From NCBI RefSeq assembly GCF_038087665.1, contig NZ_CP149925.1, forward strand, positions 1,143,455-1,207,454: a stretch of DNA of 64,000 bases, in the 5' to 3' direction. This document shows, in pieces, positions 18,832-27,364 of the stretch. Within the stretch, counting starts at the first letter, position 1. Each line of letters opens with the position of its first letter. Below the pieces are notes generated by a model, which ran no database searches, was not told the DNA's origin, and worked only from the letters and a program-made list of their open reading frames with translations. Made by a program: the position numbers and the translations under genes. This DNA comes from Gallaecimonas sp. GXIMD4217 (GTDB taxonomy: Bacteria; Pseudomonadota; Gammaproteobacteria; Enterobacterales; Gallaecimonadaceae).

Positions 18832-21039
18832 TCAGCGGGGCCAGATCAGCTCGAAACGGGCGCCGCCCAGGGGGCTGTCGGTGACCCGGACCTGGCCATG
18901 ACCGTTTTCCACCAGGCGGCGGACTATGGCCAGGCCCAGGCCGATGCCGCCGGTGCTGCGGGTGCGGCTGGGATCGAGGCGGACGAAGGGCTCGAAGATC
19001 CGTTCCCGCTCCTCGGGGGGGATGCCCGGACCGTCGTCATCCACCAGGATGCGGATCTGCCGGGGCTCGCAATGGCAGTGCAGCTGTACCTGCTGCTGGC
19101 TGTAGCGCAGGGCATTGGCCAGCAGGTTGTTGATGATCCATTCGAAATGCTTCTTGCTGGCGCGGATCTGCTCCTCCGGGCCGGCGTTGTCCAGGTTGAG
19201 TTGCTTCTGGGGGAACAGCTGGCCCTGCTGGGCGCTGAGCCGCTCCAGCAGGGGCGCCAGCGGTATATCTTCCGGTGGCGCCCGCCTGGGGCTGCCTTCG
19301 GCCTTGATGAGCTTGATGATTTCCCTGATCAGCTCGTCGAGCTCGTCCAGGCCCTTGGTGATCCTGTCTTCCAGGCTCGGCCGCTCATCGTCGTCGGCCT
19401 CCATCAGCATGTCGAAGGCCAGCTGCACCCTGGCCAGGGGCGCCCGGAATTCGTGGGCCACGGCCTGCATCAGGTTGCGCTGCATGACAATGGCCCGCTG
19501 CAGGGCCAGGTTGACCCTGGCCTGGCTGCGGCGGCCGTAGAGCAGCAGGATGATGGTGGCCAGGGCCACCAGGGTGATGATCCAGATGTTGCGGGCAAAG
19601 CGCTGCTGCTTGATCACCTCCTCCTGCAGGGCCCGGTCGCGCTCCAGCTGGGCGATTTGCCGGCGGCGCTTTTCGTCTTCAAAGGAGCTGCGCAGCCAGG
19701 CCAGGCGTTCGCTGGCGGTCTTGTTGTGGAGGGCGTCATTGACCTGCTTTAAGGCCTTGTGGCTGGCCAGGGCCTGCCGGTAGTCGCCCTTGCGCTCATG
19801 GATCCGCGACAGCAGCTCGTGGGCCTCCTTGAGCTGGTTGCGATCGCCGCTGCCCTCGGCCAGGGCCAGGGCCTGGTTGGCCCGGGCCAGGGCGATGTCG
19901 ATCTGGTCCGTGGCCAGGAAATAATCCGCCAGGCGCAGCCGCCCCCCGGCCTGCAGCGAGACCAGGCCGAGCCGGTCGGCGATGGCCAGGCCACGCTCCA
20001 GGTAGCGCCGGGCGGTCAGGGGATCGCCGCGCTCGAGGTGCAGCTTGCCCAGGTTGAGCAGGGCATTGCCGGTGATGTTGCCGTCGCCCAGCTCTTCGCC
20101 CAGTTGCAGGGCCCTTTCCAGGTGCTGCTGGGCGGTGTCGGCCTGCTGCAAATGCTGGTAGACGGTGCCCAGGGCATTCAGGGCCTGGGCCATGCCGGTC
20201 CTGTCGCCCAGCGCCTCGAATTCGACCAGGGCGTTCGACAGTTGCTTGCGGGCGTCCTGGTGGTCGCCGATATGGTCGTAGGTCAGGCCGATATTGTGGT
20301 GCAGTTCGGCGATACCGGCCTTGTCGCCAAGGCGCTCACGGATGCGCAGGGCCTCCTGCTGGCTTTCCAGGGCATCGCCATAGTCGCCCAGGGTGACATG
20401 GATCCCGGCAATGTTGTTGAGGGCGGTGGCCAGCTTGGCTTCCTGGCCCATCTCCCTGTGGGTATCCCTGGCCTTGCTGAAGTGATCCAGGGCCAGCTGG
20501 TATTCGGCCTTGTCGCTGTAGATCAGGCCCATGTTGTTGTAGGTGGTGGCTATGGAAGAGGGCTGGTTCAGCGCCTTGGCCACCTGCAGCGCCCGGTGGT
20601 AATGGTCGAGGGCCTGATCGAGCCTGCTCTGGCGCCAGTAGATCAGGCCGGTCACGTTGAGGGGGACCACCAGCAGGGCCTGATCGCCCTGGGCCTCGGC
20701 CACCGCCAGGGCCCGTTCGCCCAGGCTGGCCGCCTGGTCGAAATCGCCCAGCATCATCTGCGCCCAGGCCATGTTGCTGAGCACCATCATCTCGGTTTCG
20801 GGATCCGGGTGCTTGGCCAGCTGGTCTAGGGCCAGGCGGCCGAACTCGAGGGTCTTGTCGGGGGCCGTGCCGCGGTGGGCCGCGGCCAGCTCCAGCAGTT
20901 CCTGGGCCCGGCTTGGGGGCGATTGTTCGATGCCGGGCGAGGGGGGGGCCGGTTGATCGGATGGAATGAACAGGAGGATGAGGGCCAGTATCATCCCCAG
21001 TCCCAACAGGAGCCATGAGTGTCGGGAAAGGGGGGCCAT
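18832..21039 (-). CDS. TPR-containing membrane histidine kinase
   Basis: A 735-residue kinase. An N-terminal membrane anchor (LLLGLGMILALILLF) precedes a large tetratricopeptide array (about residues 65-410, repeats such as ALNNIAGIHVTLGDYGDAL), a coiled coil, and a second membrane helix (NIWIITLVALATIILLLY). The kinase core carries phospho-acceptor His529 in AHEFRAPLAR, N-box LLANALRYS, G1 DDDGPGIP and G2 GGIGLGLAI. The TPR region would be periplasmic and protein-binding. ATG 21039 is preferred to an ATG at 21099 that would overlap the regulator by about 50 bases. It forms an operon with the regulator, five bases apart. Confidence 0.9.
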   Translation of the reverse strand: MAPLSRHSWLLLGLGMILALILLFIPSDQPAPPSPGIEQSPPSRAQELLELAAAHRGTAPDKTLEFGRLALDQLAKHPDPETEMMVLSNMAWAQMMLGDFDQAASLGERALAVAEAQGDQALLVVPLNVTGLIYWRQSRLDQALDHYHRALQVAKALNQPSSIATTYNNMGLIYSDKAEYQLALDHFSKARDTHREMGQEAKLATALNNIAGIHVTLGDYGDALESQQEALRIRERLGDKAGIAELHHNIGLTYDHIGDHQDARKQLSNALVEFEALGDRTGMAQALNALGTVYQHLQQADTAQQHLERALQLGEELGDGNITGNALLNLGKLHLERGDPLTARRYLERGLAIADRLGLVSLQAGGRLRLADYFLATDQIDIALARANQALALAEGSGDRNQLKEAHELLSRIHERKGDYRQALASHKALKQVNDALHNKTASERLAWLRSSFEDEKRRRQIAQLERDRALQEEVIKQQRFARNIWIITLVALATIILLLYGRRSQARVNLALQRAIVMQRNLMQAVAHEFRAPLARVQLAFDMLMEADDDERPSLEDRITKGLDELDELIREIIKLIKAEGSPRRAPPEDIPLAPLLERLSAQQGQLFPQKQLNLDNAGPEEQIRASKKHFEWIINNLLANALRYSQQQVQLHCHCEPRQIRILVDDDGPGIPPEERERIFEPFVRLDPSRTRSTGGIGLGLAIVRRLVENGHGQVRVTDSPLGGARFELIWPR

Positions 21040-21044
21040 GGCGG

Positions 21045-21761
21045 TCAGTGCTCCACGGCCAGTACGTAGCCCTTGCCACGTATGGTCTTGATCAGGCAAC
21101 TGCCCCTGGCGTCGTCGCCCATCTTACGGCGCAGGTGGGAAACCCGCAGGTCGATGGTGCGTGGGGTACTGTCATAGCCCAATGCCTTGAAGTGGTCGCA
21201 GATCCCGTCCCTGTCCTGGACCTGGTTGGGGTGGCTGGCCAGCAGCCAGAGCAGCTCGAACTCGGCCGTGGTCAGCTCCAGATCCCTGCCGTGCAGCGTC
21301 GCGCTGCGGGCCACCTTGTCCAGGGCCAGCGCCTTGAGCTGGATATGGAGGTCGGCATTGCCGGGGGCCTGCTGACTTACGGAAGCCAGCATCTCATAGC
21401 GGCGCAGCAGGCTGCGGATCCGCGCCAGCAGTACCCGGGAGCGTACCGGCTTGGCGATATAGTCGTCGGCGCCGGTCTCCAGGCCGGCCACCTCGTCGAT
21501 GTCGTCCTCCAGGCCGGTCAGCATCAGGATGGGGCCGGGGTAGTCACTGCGGACCTGGCGGCAGATGGAGAGGCCGTCGAGGTCGGGCAGCATCACGTCC
21601 AGCACCACCAGTCGCGGCCGCTCATCGACAATGCGCCGGGCGGCGCGGGCGCCATTGGCCTCGGTGCGCACCTCGAAACCGTTCTTGGTCAGGAACTCGC
21701 TGAGCAGCTCGGAAAGCTCCTGGTCGTCGTCAACCAGCAGGATCCAGTCGTTGAGATTCAT
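21045..21761 (-). CDS. OmpR/PhoB-family response regulator
   Basis: A 238-residue regulator: receiver domain with acidic pocket DDD near residue 12, phospho-acceptor Asp in VVLDVMLP (about 54) and conserved Lys in YIAKPV, then a winged-helix DNA-binding domain (LTTAEFELLWLLASHP, RTIDLRVSHLRRKMGD, IKTIRGKGYVL). It is RstA/CpxR-like in layout. It is the first gene of the pair with the TPR kinase. A TGTATG-type repeat just upstream (21792-21808) suggests autoregulation. Confidence 0.94.
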   Translation of the reverse strand: MNLNDWILLVDDDQELSELLSEFLTKNGFEVRTEANGARAARRIVDERPRLVVLDVMLPDLDGLSICRQVRSDYPGPILMLTGLEDDIDEVAGLETGADDYIAKPVRSRVLLARIRSLLRRYEMLASVSQQAPGNADLHIQLKALALDKVARSATLHGRDLELTTAEFELLWLLASHPNQVQDRDGICDHFKALGYDSTPRTIDLRVSHLRRKMGDDARGSCLIKTIRGKGYVLAVEH

Positions 21762-21791
21762 GGCATGTCTTGTGGGTCGTCGTTAGAGCGA

Positions 21792-21808
21792 TTGTATGTG
21801 AATGCACA
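21792..21808. promoter_or_regulatory. Imperfect TGTATG/TGCACA repeat before the response-regulator gene
   Basis: TTGTATGTGAATGCACA sits 31 bases upstream of the regulator ATG. It shares the TTGTATG…GCA.A pattern with the palindrome upstream of the protease. Confidence 0.4.
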
Positions 21809-21861
21809 TGGAATTAACAAATCGGCCGGGCGCCTGGCCCTGGCCATGCGACCCTGGGCGG

Positions 21862-22449
21862 CTAACCCAGGAGGCGCAGCAGGGCGTTCAGAGACTCCCC
21901 ACCCTGTGGCGTGAAGGCCCAGGCCAGCACGCTGAGGTTGAAGGCCACCGTCAGGGCGAAGGTGAACCTGAAGGCCTGCTTGCACAGCTTGTGGCGCAGC
22001 TGCTGCTGGGCCACCCAGGCGCCGGGCCAGCCGCCCAACAGCGCCAGCAGGTGCAGGGTGTTTTCCCGCAGGCGCTGGCCGCCTTTCCTGGCGGCCGCCT
22101 TGTCGGTGGCGTACACGGCGAAGGTGAGCAGGCTGGCCAGCAGGTAGCAGTAGAACAGCGCCAGGGGGCGGCCGTTGGCGCTGAGCGCGGCGGCCAGGGA
22201 CAGCATGAAGGTGGCGACCAGGGCCAGCCGATGGGGAAAGGGGCGGGGGGTGACCACGTTCCTGGCCCTGGGCCGACCCTGTTTGTCGTGGCCCAGGCTG
22301 TAGGTGACCACTTGCCCCTTGGCGGGGCGCCGGTGGCCCTTCTGGACTCCTTTTACGTGCACGAAGACCGGCTTTTCTCCGTCCATGGGGGTGATGAAGC
22401 CAAAGCCTTTGTCGTCGTGCCAGGTGGTGATGATGCCCTGGTGTTTCAT
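21862..22449 (-). CDS. Cold-shock domain fused to DUF1294 membrane domain
   Basis: A 195-residue protein. The N-terminal cold-shock domain (residues 1-65) has the RNA-binding motifs KGFGFITP and VFVHV. The C-terminal DUF1294 region (about 70-190) has three or four hydrophobic segments and the family motif YATDKAAARKGGQRLRENTL followed by LLGGWPGAW. This fusion is common in gammaproteobacteria, but its role is not established; membrane-localised RNA binding is inference. Monocistronic by appearance. Confidence 0.9.
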   Translation of the reverse strand: MKHQGIITTWHDDKGFGFITPMDGEKPVFVHVKGVQKGHRRPAKGQVVTYSLGHDKQGRPRARNVVTPRPFPHRLALVATFMLSLAAALSANGRPLALFYCYLLASLLTFAVYATDKAAARKGGQRLRENTLHLLALLGGWPGAWVAQQQLRHKLCKQAFRFTFALTVAFNLSVLAWAFTPQGGESLNALLRLLG

Positions 22450-22494
22450 GTGTCGGCTTACCGCGCTGGGAACTATGACCCCTTGTCCTTAATG

Positions 22495-23097
22495 CTACTG
22501 CAAAAAGCGGTCCTCATCATCCGGGCAGGCCTCGATGGCTTTGGGCTTGTTTTCCTTGTCCACGGTCCAGCATTCGTCATAGATGGAGCAGTAGCAGATA
22601 TCCACACTCAACCGTTCGCTTTCGGTATCCAGATAGGCGGCGATGAACTCCTGGTTGGTGGTGGACAGCGGCGTGATGCTCTGCTGGGCGGGCAGGGTGC
22701 GGCCGCCGACATGGGACTGGCTGATCTGGTTGCTGTTGCCCACCAGGTTTCTCATCAGCTCCTGCCATGTTTTCAGCGGCTTGCCGTCGTAGGTCACCTT
22801 CACGTACTTGATCAGGGCCGGGCCTGTGCCGTTGTTGGCGACGCCATAGCTGAAGGCTCCGTATTCCTCGCGGCGGCTGTCTGCTTGGGCGCTGTCGCCC
22901 TGGGCCTTTTCCGGGGCGGCTGCCCGGTTTAACGAAAAGCTTCGGTAGAGTTCCAGCCTGGGCCACACCGAGGCCCTGGCATAGGCGCGGTCGATATAGG
23001 CGGAGTAGACCCCCACGAACACCGCCACCAGGCTCACCAGCAGGGCCGACAGGCCGATGATCATCTCCGGGCTCTGGTACCACTTCTTCTTTTCCAT
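22495..23097 (-). CDS. Single-pass membrane protein of unknown function
   Basis: A 200-residue protein with one membrane helix near the N-terminus (MIIGLSALLVSLVAVFVGVYSAY) and a C-terminal domain of about 165 residues, probably outside the cytoplasm. It includes GVANNGTGPALIKYVKVTYDG, a beta-rich segment typical of membrane-anchored proteins with Ig-like folds. The C-terminus has three cysteines (ICYCSIYDECW). ATG 23097 is chosen because AAGGAGC lies five bases upstream. No family name is assigned. Confidence 0.75.
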   Translation of the reverse strand: MEKKKWYQSPEMIIGLSALLVSLVAVFVGVYSAYIDRAYARASVWPRLELYRSFSLNRAAAPEKAQGDSAQADSRREEYGAFSYGVANNGTGPALIKYVKVTYDGKPLKTWQELMRNLVGNSNQISQSHVGGRTLPAQQSITPLSTTNQEFIAAYLDTESERLSVDICYCSIYDECWTVDKENKPKAIEACPDDEDRFLQ

Positions 23098-23116
23098 GGG
23101 TGCTCCTTGATGCAAT

Positions 23117-23527
23117 TCAGGGCTGGCGGCCGGGTTCGAAGCCGTCGTAGCGGGGCAGCTTGGCGTCCATGTCTTCCCAGTTGGCCTTGGAGGACACGAA
23201 GTTATGGGATAGCGGGCGCTCGCTGATGTCGCTGTCCAGCAGCCCCAGGCGGATGCGCACCCGGCCGGGATCCTGGTCGTTGCTGCTGTAGACGGGACTG
23301 CCGCAAACCGAGCAGAAATGGCGGTTGCGGCCCGGCTTGAAGGCGAAGGCGCTGAGCCTGTCCCGGCCGCGGCTCACCTCGAAATCGCCGGCCTGCACAA
23401 AGCCGTTGGTGGCGAAGGCGGTGCCGCTGCTTTTGCGGCAAAGGGAGCAGTGGCAGTGGATGATGTCGCTGATGGGACCCTTGATGGTCACGGCCACGGC
23501 GCCGCACAGGCATTGTCCTTGGTACAT
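23117..23527 (-). CDS. GFA/CENP-V family zinc-binding protein
   Basis: A 136-residue protein of the glutathione-dependent formaldehyde-activating enzyme (GFA/CENP-V) fold. Zinc-binding cysteines appear in the characteristic order: CLCGAV (CxC), CHCSLCRKSSG (CxCxxC) and FCSVCGSPV (CxxC). Many such proteins act as glutathione or thiol adduct lyases, but the actual substrate is unknown. The start at 23527 has AAAGGA just upstream; a longer frame from 23572 adds residues outside the conserved fold. Confidence 0.87.
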   Translation of the reverse strand: MYQGQCLCGAVAVTIKGPISDIIHCHCSLCRKSSGTAFATNGFVQAGDFEVSRGRDRLSAFAFKPGRNRHFCSVCGSPVYSSNDQDPGRVRIRLGLLDSDISERPLSHNFVSSKANWEDMDAKLPRYDGFEPGRQP

Positions 23528-23578
23528 GGTCCTTTCCGTTTCAAACGGGTTGCAAGAGCAGCAAGGTAACACCTTGAT

Positions 23579-23599
23579 AAGCGGCCATAAAGGCCGCTT
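23579..23599. terminator. Hairpin after the ABC exporter gene
   Basis: AAGCGGCC-5-GGCCGCTT lies 26 bases past the exporter stop. There is no T run, so it is a weak or non-intrinsic terminator, or a transcript-stabilising hairpin, at the end of the RiPP operon. Confidence 0.4.
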
Positions 23600-23624
23600 G
23601 TCCCAGGTTGTGGCGAAGGGGGCT

Positions 23625-25385
23625 TCAGGCGCTCCTGGCCTCTGGCGCGTGTCGGCTGACCAGGCGCCGGTACAGGCCGCCGTCCTGGGCGGCCAGCTCG
23701 TCGTGGCGGCCCTGCTGCACCAGGCGGCCCCTGTCCAGGACGATAACCCTGTCAGCCTTGGCGATGGTCGAGTAGCGGTGGGCGATCATCAGGGTGGTGC
23801 GGCCCTGCATGAGGTTGTCGAGGGCGCCCTGGACCAGGGTTTCACCGGCCGAGTCCAGGGCACTGGTCGCCTCGTCGAGGATCAGGATCCGGGGGTTGCG
23901 CAAGATGGCCCGGGCAATGGCGATGCGCTGTTTCTGGCCGCCGGACAGCTGCACGCCCCGGTCACCGACCAGGGTGTCGTAACCGTTTGGAAAGGCGGTG
24001 ATGAAGTCGTGGGCGTTGGCCAGCCTGGCCGCATCGAACACCGCCTGGGGTGAGACGTCTTCGTCCCGGGCACCGTAGGCGATGTTCTCGAAGATGCTGC
24101 TGGAAAACAGCGACGGCTCCTGTTCGACGATGGCGATCTGCTGCCGAAGTCGCACACTGTCCAGGAGCCTGGCGTCAATGCCGTCGAAGCGCAGCCGGCC
24201 ATCGGTTGGCTGGTAGAAGCCCAGGATCAGGCTGGCAATGGTGGACTTGCCGGCACCGGAGGGGCCGATCAGGGCCACCTTTTCTCCTTTGCCGATGTGC
24301 AGGTTGAAGTCCGTCAGGGCGTTGCGACCGGGGCGTTCCGGGTAGGCAAAGGTGACGGCCTCGAACTGGAGCTCTCCTTGCAGATAGGGCCCTTCAGACG
24401 ATGGCGGCGGCGCCGGAGCGCCGTCGACGATAGCAAAGATCCGTTCGGTCGCCCCTATGGCCTGCATCCAGTCGCTCCAGAAGCCGCTGATGGCACCCGC
24501 CGAGGCGGCCACCATGCCGGCATACAGGACGAAGCTGGTGAGCTCGCCCATGGTCAGGGCGTCCTGGGCGATGAGCCGGCCTCCCAGCCACAGGGTGAAC
24601 AGCAGGGCCAGGTAGACCAGGAAGGTGGAAAAGCCCTGGAAGCCGGCCAGGTAGCGGGTCTTGGCCAGGGCGTCGGCCAGGACGGCAGCGGTCTTGGCCC
24701 TATAGTGCTGCTGGGCCTTGTGCTGGCGGTTGAAGGCATGGACCAGGCGGATGTTGGCGAAATTCTCATGGGCGACCTTGCCGGCGTCGGCGTGACGGTC
24801 CTGGATCTGCTCGGCACGGAGCCGGATGCCTTCGCCGACCCGCTTGCCGAGGTAAAGGATGGCCGGGATAAAAAGCAGCAGGGCGATGCTCAGCAGCGGC
24901 GAGGTCAGCAGAAGCAGCGCCACCCCGCCCACGCATACCAGCAGGGATCGCAGCGAAATGGCCAGGCCCATGGTCAGGGTGTCGTGCAGCACCTCGACAT
25001 CGGCGGACAACCTGTTGGTCAGCTCGCCGACGTTGTGCCTGTCGTAGAAGGCGATGGGCTGGCTCAGCAGGGCGCGGTGCACCTGATTGCGAACCCGGTT
25101 GACCAGCATCAGCCCGGTCGATTCGAACAGGTAGTAACGCAGCGCCGTTGCCCCGGCCTGGACCAGCAGCAGGGCCGCCATGGCCACGGCAAAGAGGCTG
25201 AACCATTGCGGATCCTGTACGCGGTCGACATTGTCGATGAAATGGGACAGGGCCTGGGGGTAGCTCAGCTGGATGACGATGGTGGCCAGCATGACCAGCA
25301 GCCCGCCCAGCAGGCGCAGTCGAAAGGGGGCGACGAGTTCGAGGCGCCGGCGGTGGGCGCTGGCCTGTTTGGCGTTACGGCTCAT
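23625..25385 (-). CDS. ABC exporter (fused permease-ATPase), last gene of the peptide operon
   Basis: A 586-residue half-transporter of the MsbA/LapB-like exporter type: six membrane helices (about residues 20-310), then an ATPase domain with Walker A GPSGAGKST, signature LSGGQKQRIAIARA, Walker B ILILDEATSALD and switch His (MIAHRYST). It lacks an N-terminal C39 peptidase domain, so it would not itself remove a leader peptide. It overlaps the MauD-like gene by four bases and is the natural export pump for the peptide encoded at the head of the operon; this link rests on gene order only. Confidence 0.92.
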   Translation of the reverse strand: MSRNAKQASAHRRRLELVAPFRLRLLGGLLVMLATIVIQLSYPQALSHFIDNVDRVQDPQWFSLFAVAMAALLLVQAGATALRYYLFESTGLMLVNRVRNQVHRALLSQPIAFYDRHNVGELTNRLSADVEVLHDTLTMGLAISLRSLLVCVGGVALLLLTSPLLSIALLLFIPAILYLGKRVGEGIRLRAEQIQDRHADAGKVAHENFANIRLVHAFNRQHKAQQHYRAKTAAVLADALAKTRYLAGFQGFSTFLVYLALLFTLWLGGRLIAQDALTMGELTSFVLYAGMVAASAGAISGFWSDWMQAIGATERIFAIVDGAPAPPPSSEGPYLQGELQFEAVTFAYPERPGRNALTDFNLHIGKGEKVALIGPSGAGKSTIASLILGFYQPTDGRLRFDGIDARLLDSVRLRQQIAIVEQEPSLFSSSIFENIAYGARDEDVSPQAVFDAARLANAHDFITAFPNGYDTLVGDRGVQLSGGQKQRIAIARAILRNPRILILDEATSALDSAGETLVQGALDNLMQGRTTLMIAHRYSTIAKADRVIVLDRGRLVQQGRHDELAAQDGGLYRRLVSRHAPEARSA

Positions 25386-25948
25386 GCCACCGACTCCAGT
25401 TCGTCGCCGAATTCCGCCATCTGCTCGATGAAGCTCTGCCAGTCGGCATCGCCGATCATGCCCCCGGCCTGCAGCTGCCCCTGGTGATCGAGAAACAGAT
25501 AGAAGGGCGAGGCCAAGGCCGGGTTCAGCTGCTTGTAGGCCCTGCCGCTCACCTTGAGGGCCAGGGCCATCAGCGGGCCGTCACCGAGAAACTCTTCCAG
25601 GCGGCCCTTGCGCTCGGTGGTGAGCAGCCACAGATCCAGGCCGGCCGGCCCGAGCCGCGGCACCAGGGCGGCAATTTCCGGCAGCTTTTCACGGCACTTG
25701 GGGCAGCGGCTGGACAGGAACAGCAGCACACTGGCCCTGCCGCTGTGGTCCAGGGACATGGCCTGGGCGTCGGCAAGCCGCTTGCCCCGGATTTCGGGAA
25801 CCGCATCGCCGGGGGCGAAGGCCAGGGCCGTGTCCTGGGGCGGCGGATTGCGCATCAGCTGCAGGATACGGAAGGTCAGCTTGAGATTGATGGCGACGCT
25901 GACCGACAGTATGGCCAGGATGGTGTAGATGAGGGTGCTGTCGGTCAT
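25382..25948 (-). CDS. MauD/TlpA-like membrane-anchored thioredoxin-fold protein
   Basis: A 188-residue protein with an N-terminal membrane anchor (LIYTILAILSVSVAI) and a thioredoxin-fold domain with redox motif Cys82-Pro-Lys-Cys85 (SSRCPKC). The cis-proline region reads ASPFYLFLD. The arrangement (anchor, CPxC, no second domain) resembles MauD, the disulfide-handling protein of methylamine dehydrogenase maturation. It overlaps MauE-like and exporter genes by four bases each. The operon's peptide has two cysteines, so disulfide formation or reduction of that peptide is a reasonable, untested role. Confidence 0.85.
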   Translation of the reverse strand: MTDSTLIYTILAILSVSVAINLKLTFRILQLMRNPPPQDTALAFAPGDAVPEIRGKRLADAQAMSLDHSGRASVLLFLSSRCPKCREKLPEIAALVPRLGPAGLDLWLLTTERKGRLEEFLGDGPLMALALKVSGRAYKQLNPALASPFYLFLDHQGQLQAGGMIGDADWQSFIEQMAEFGDELESVA

Positions 25949-26481
25949 GCTCGTCCCCTGCCGGAATGGAACAGCAGCTCCATGGTGTCGTGGAAGTAGA
26001 TGGTGAAGACGGCCAGGACCAGGGCGGTTCCCGCCAGGGCGGCCTGGGTCGACGCCGCCAGGGCCGCGGGTTCGGCTCCCTGGGCAAGATAGCCGGCCAT
26101 GGTGAGGATCAGCGCCAGGTTGCGGATGAAATCGTAGGCCGAGACCGGCCTGTCGCTGTCGCCGAAACAGCTGCAGCGAACCTGGCCGGCCTGCAGGCGC
26201 CGCCAGGCCAGTGCCAGGGTGAACAGGCCAAGGCTGGCCAGGGCCAGGGTCATGGCAGGCTGGCCCAGGGCCGGTGCGGCCAGTAGGACAACAGACAAAG
26301 TCGCCTCGAACAGGATCAACAGCGCGCCGGCGGCCCGTGCCAGGTGCGGTGGGAAGCGGAAGGACTCCACCAGGTTCAGGCTGAACGTCCGCAAGGCGGT
26401 GAGCTTGCCCAGGGCCGAAAAGGCGAATACCAGGCCGACGACCAGGCGGGTCAACTCGGCCAGCAGGGAAGGTTCATGCAT
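25945..26481 (-). CDS. MauE/DoxX-like redox-associated membrane protein
   Basis: A 178-residue protein with four or more hydrophobic segments (for example LTRLVVGLVFAFSALGKL and GALLILFEATLSVVLLAAP) and a conserved cysteine pair, Cys103 and Cys105 (RCSCFG), at a helix end. This is the signature of MauE-type proteins, which are thought to pass electrons to or from a MauD-type thioredoxin. ATG 26481 overlaps the protease stop by eight bases. The MauE-MauD pairing outside a methylamine gene cluster and inside a peptide operon is the notable point. Confidence 0.82.
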   Translation of the reverse strand: MHEPSLLAELTRLVVGLVFAFSALGKLTALRTFSLNLVESFRFPPHLARAAGALLILFEATLSVVLLAAPALGQPAMTLALASLGLFTLALAWRRLQAGQVRCSCFGDSDRPVSAYDFIRNLALILTMAGYLAQGAEPAALAASTQAALAGTALVLAVFTIYFHDTMELLFHSGRGRA

Positions 26482-27364
26482 CGGGCAGCGTCTCCTGGTG
26501 CCATTGGCCATTCAGGGCCTCCATGGTCCGGGTGCGGACCCTCAGGGAGCGGGTGGCGGCGATCAGGGCGTCGTGCCAGGGCTGATCGTCGGCGCTGCGC
26601 TGGCCGCCGCCCACGATGCCCTGCAGGCACAGCGACAGCTCCCAGGCCAGCCTTTCCACTTCCTCGTGGCGGCGGATGTTCAGTCCCAGTGCATGCAGCT
26701 CGTCGCCGGTGATGGCGTAGTCGTGGGAGTGGTAGCCGAACATCAGGGCTGCGACGATGCCGTCGAGCCTTTCCCGGTCGGCCCCCGGTAACTGGGATCC
26801 CAGCAGCTCCCGGCCGATCTGCTTCAGCTCCAGGGTGCTGCGATAGAAGGCGGTCAGGGTCGGCGGGAAGATACTCTGGCACAGCAGCGACAGGGACTGG
26901 GCTCTTGCCTCGTCGGGGTCGACACCGAACCAGTCTCTGCTCATCTCCCCGAACTGGCGGATGTCCTCGCAGGACATGGCGCTGCTCTCGCCCTGGCCGG
27001 CCGAGCCGTGCAGATGGGGATCGATGGGCGAAAAGAGCGCCAGATCGCCGGCGATGATCTCGTCCCCGGCCAGGGCCAGTATGGTCCCCGAGGATTGGCA
27101 GTGATAGGGAACGATGAAGGCCAGGTGATCGCTGAAGCGACGCAGCAGCAGGGCCATACGGCGCACGGCGTTGATTTCGCCGCCCCTGGCCTGCAGTACC
27201 ACGTCCAGCCGGCGCTGCCGGCCCATGTCGTTGAGCTGGGCGTACAGGGCGGGCAGGAGTTCCATATCGAGATGGGAGGCGCAGAGCACCAGCACGCGGC
27301 TGTCCCTGGCACCTTCGAGTTCCCTGAGTGCTGATGTGGCCGGGAAGGCTACTGACTGCGGCAT
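26474..27364 (-). CDS. SDH-family Clp-fold serine protease
   Basis: A 296-residue protein with the ClpP/crotonase-like core of the SDH (serine dehydrogenase proteinase) family. A GGE turn (LQARGGEINAVRRMALLL) precedes the probable nucleophile in YHCQSSGTILALAGDEI (Ser91/92), and a FSPIDPHL segment follows. No signal peptide is seen, so it should act in the cytosol. It overlaps the ATP-grasp gene by 16 bases and the MauE-like gene by 8. In this operon it is a candidate leader peptidase for the modified peptide, unlike the usual C39 or subtilase partners. Confidence 0.82.
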   Translation of the reverse strand: MPQSVAFPATSALRELEGARDSRVLVLCASHLDMELLPALYAQLNDMGRQRRLDVVLQARGGEINAVRRMALLLRRFSDHLAFIVPYHCQSSGTILALAGDEIIAGDLALFSPIDPHLHGSAGQGESSAMSCEDIRQFGEMSRDWFGVDPDEARAQSLSLLCQSIFPPTLTAFYRSTLELKQIGRELLGSQLPGADRERLDGIVAALMFGYHSHDYAITGDELHALGLNIRRHEEVERLAWELSLCLQGIVGGGQRSADDQPWHDALIAATRSLRVRTRTMEALNGQWHQETLPDA

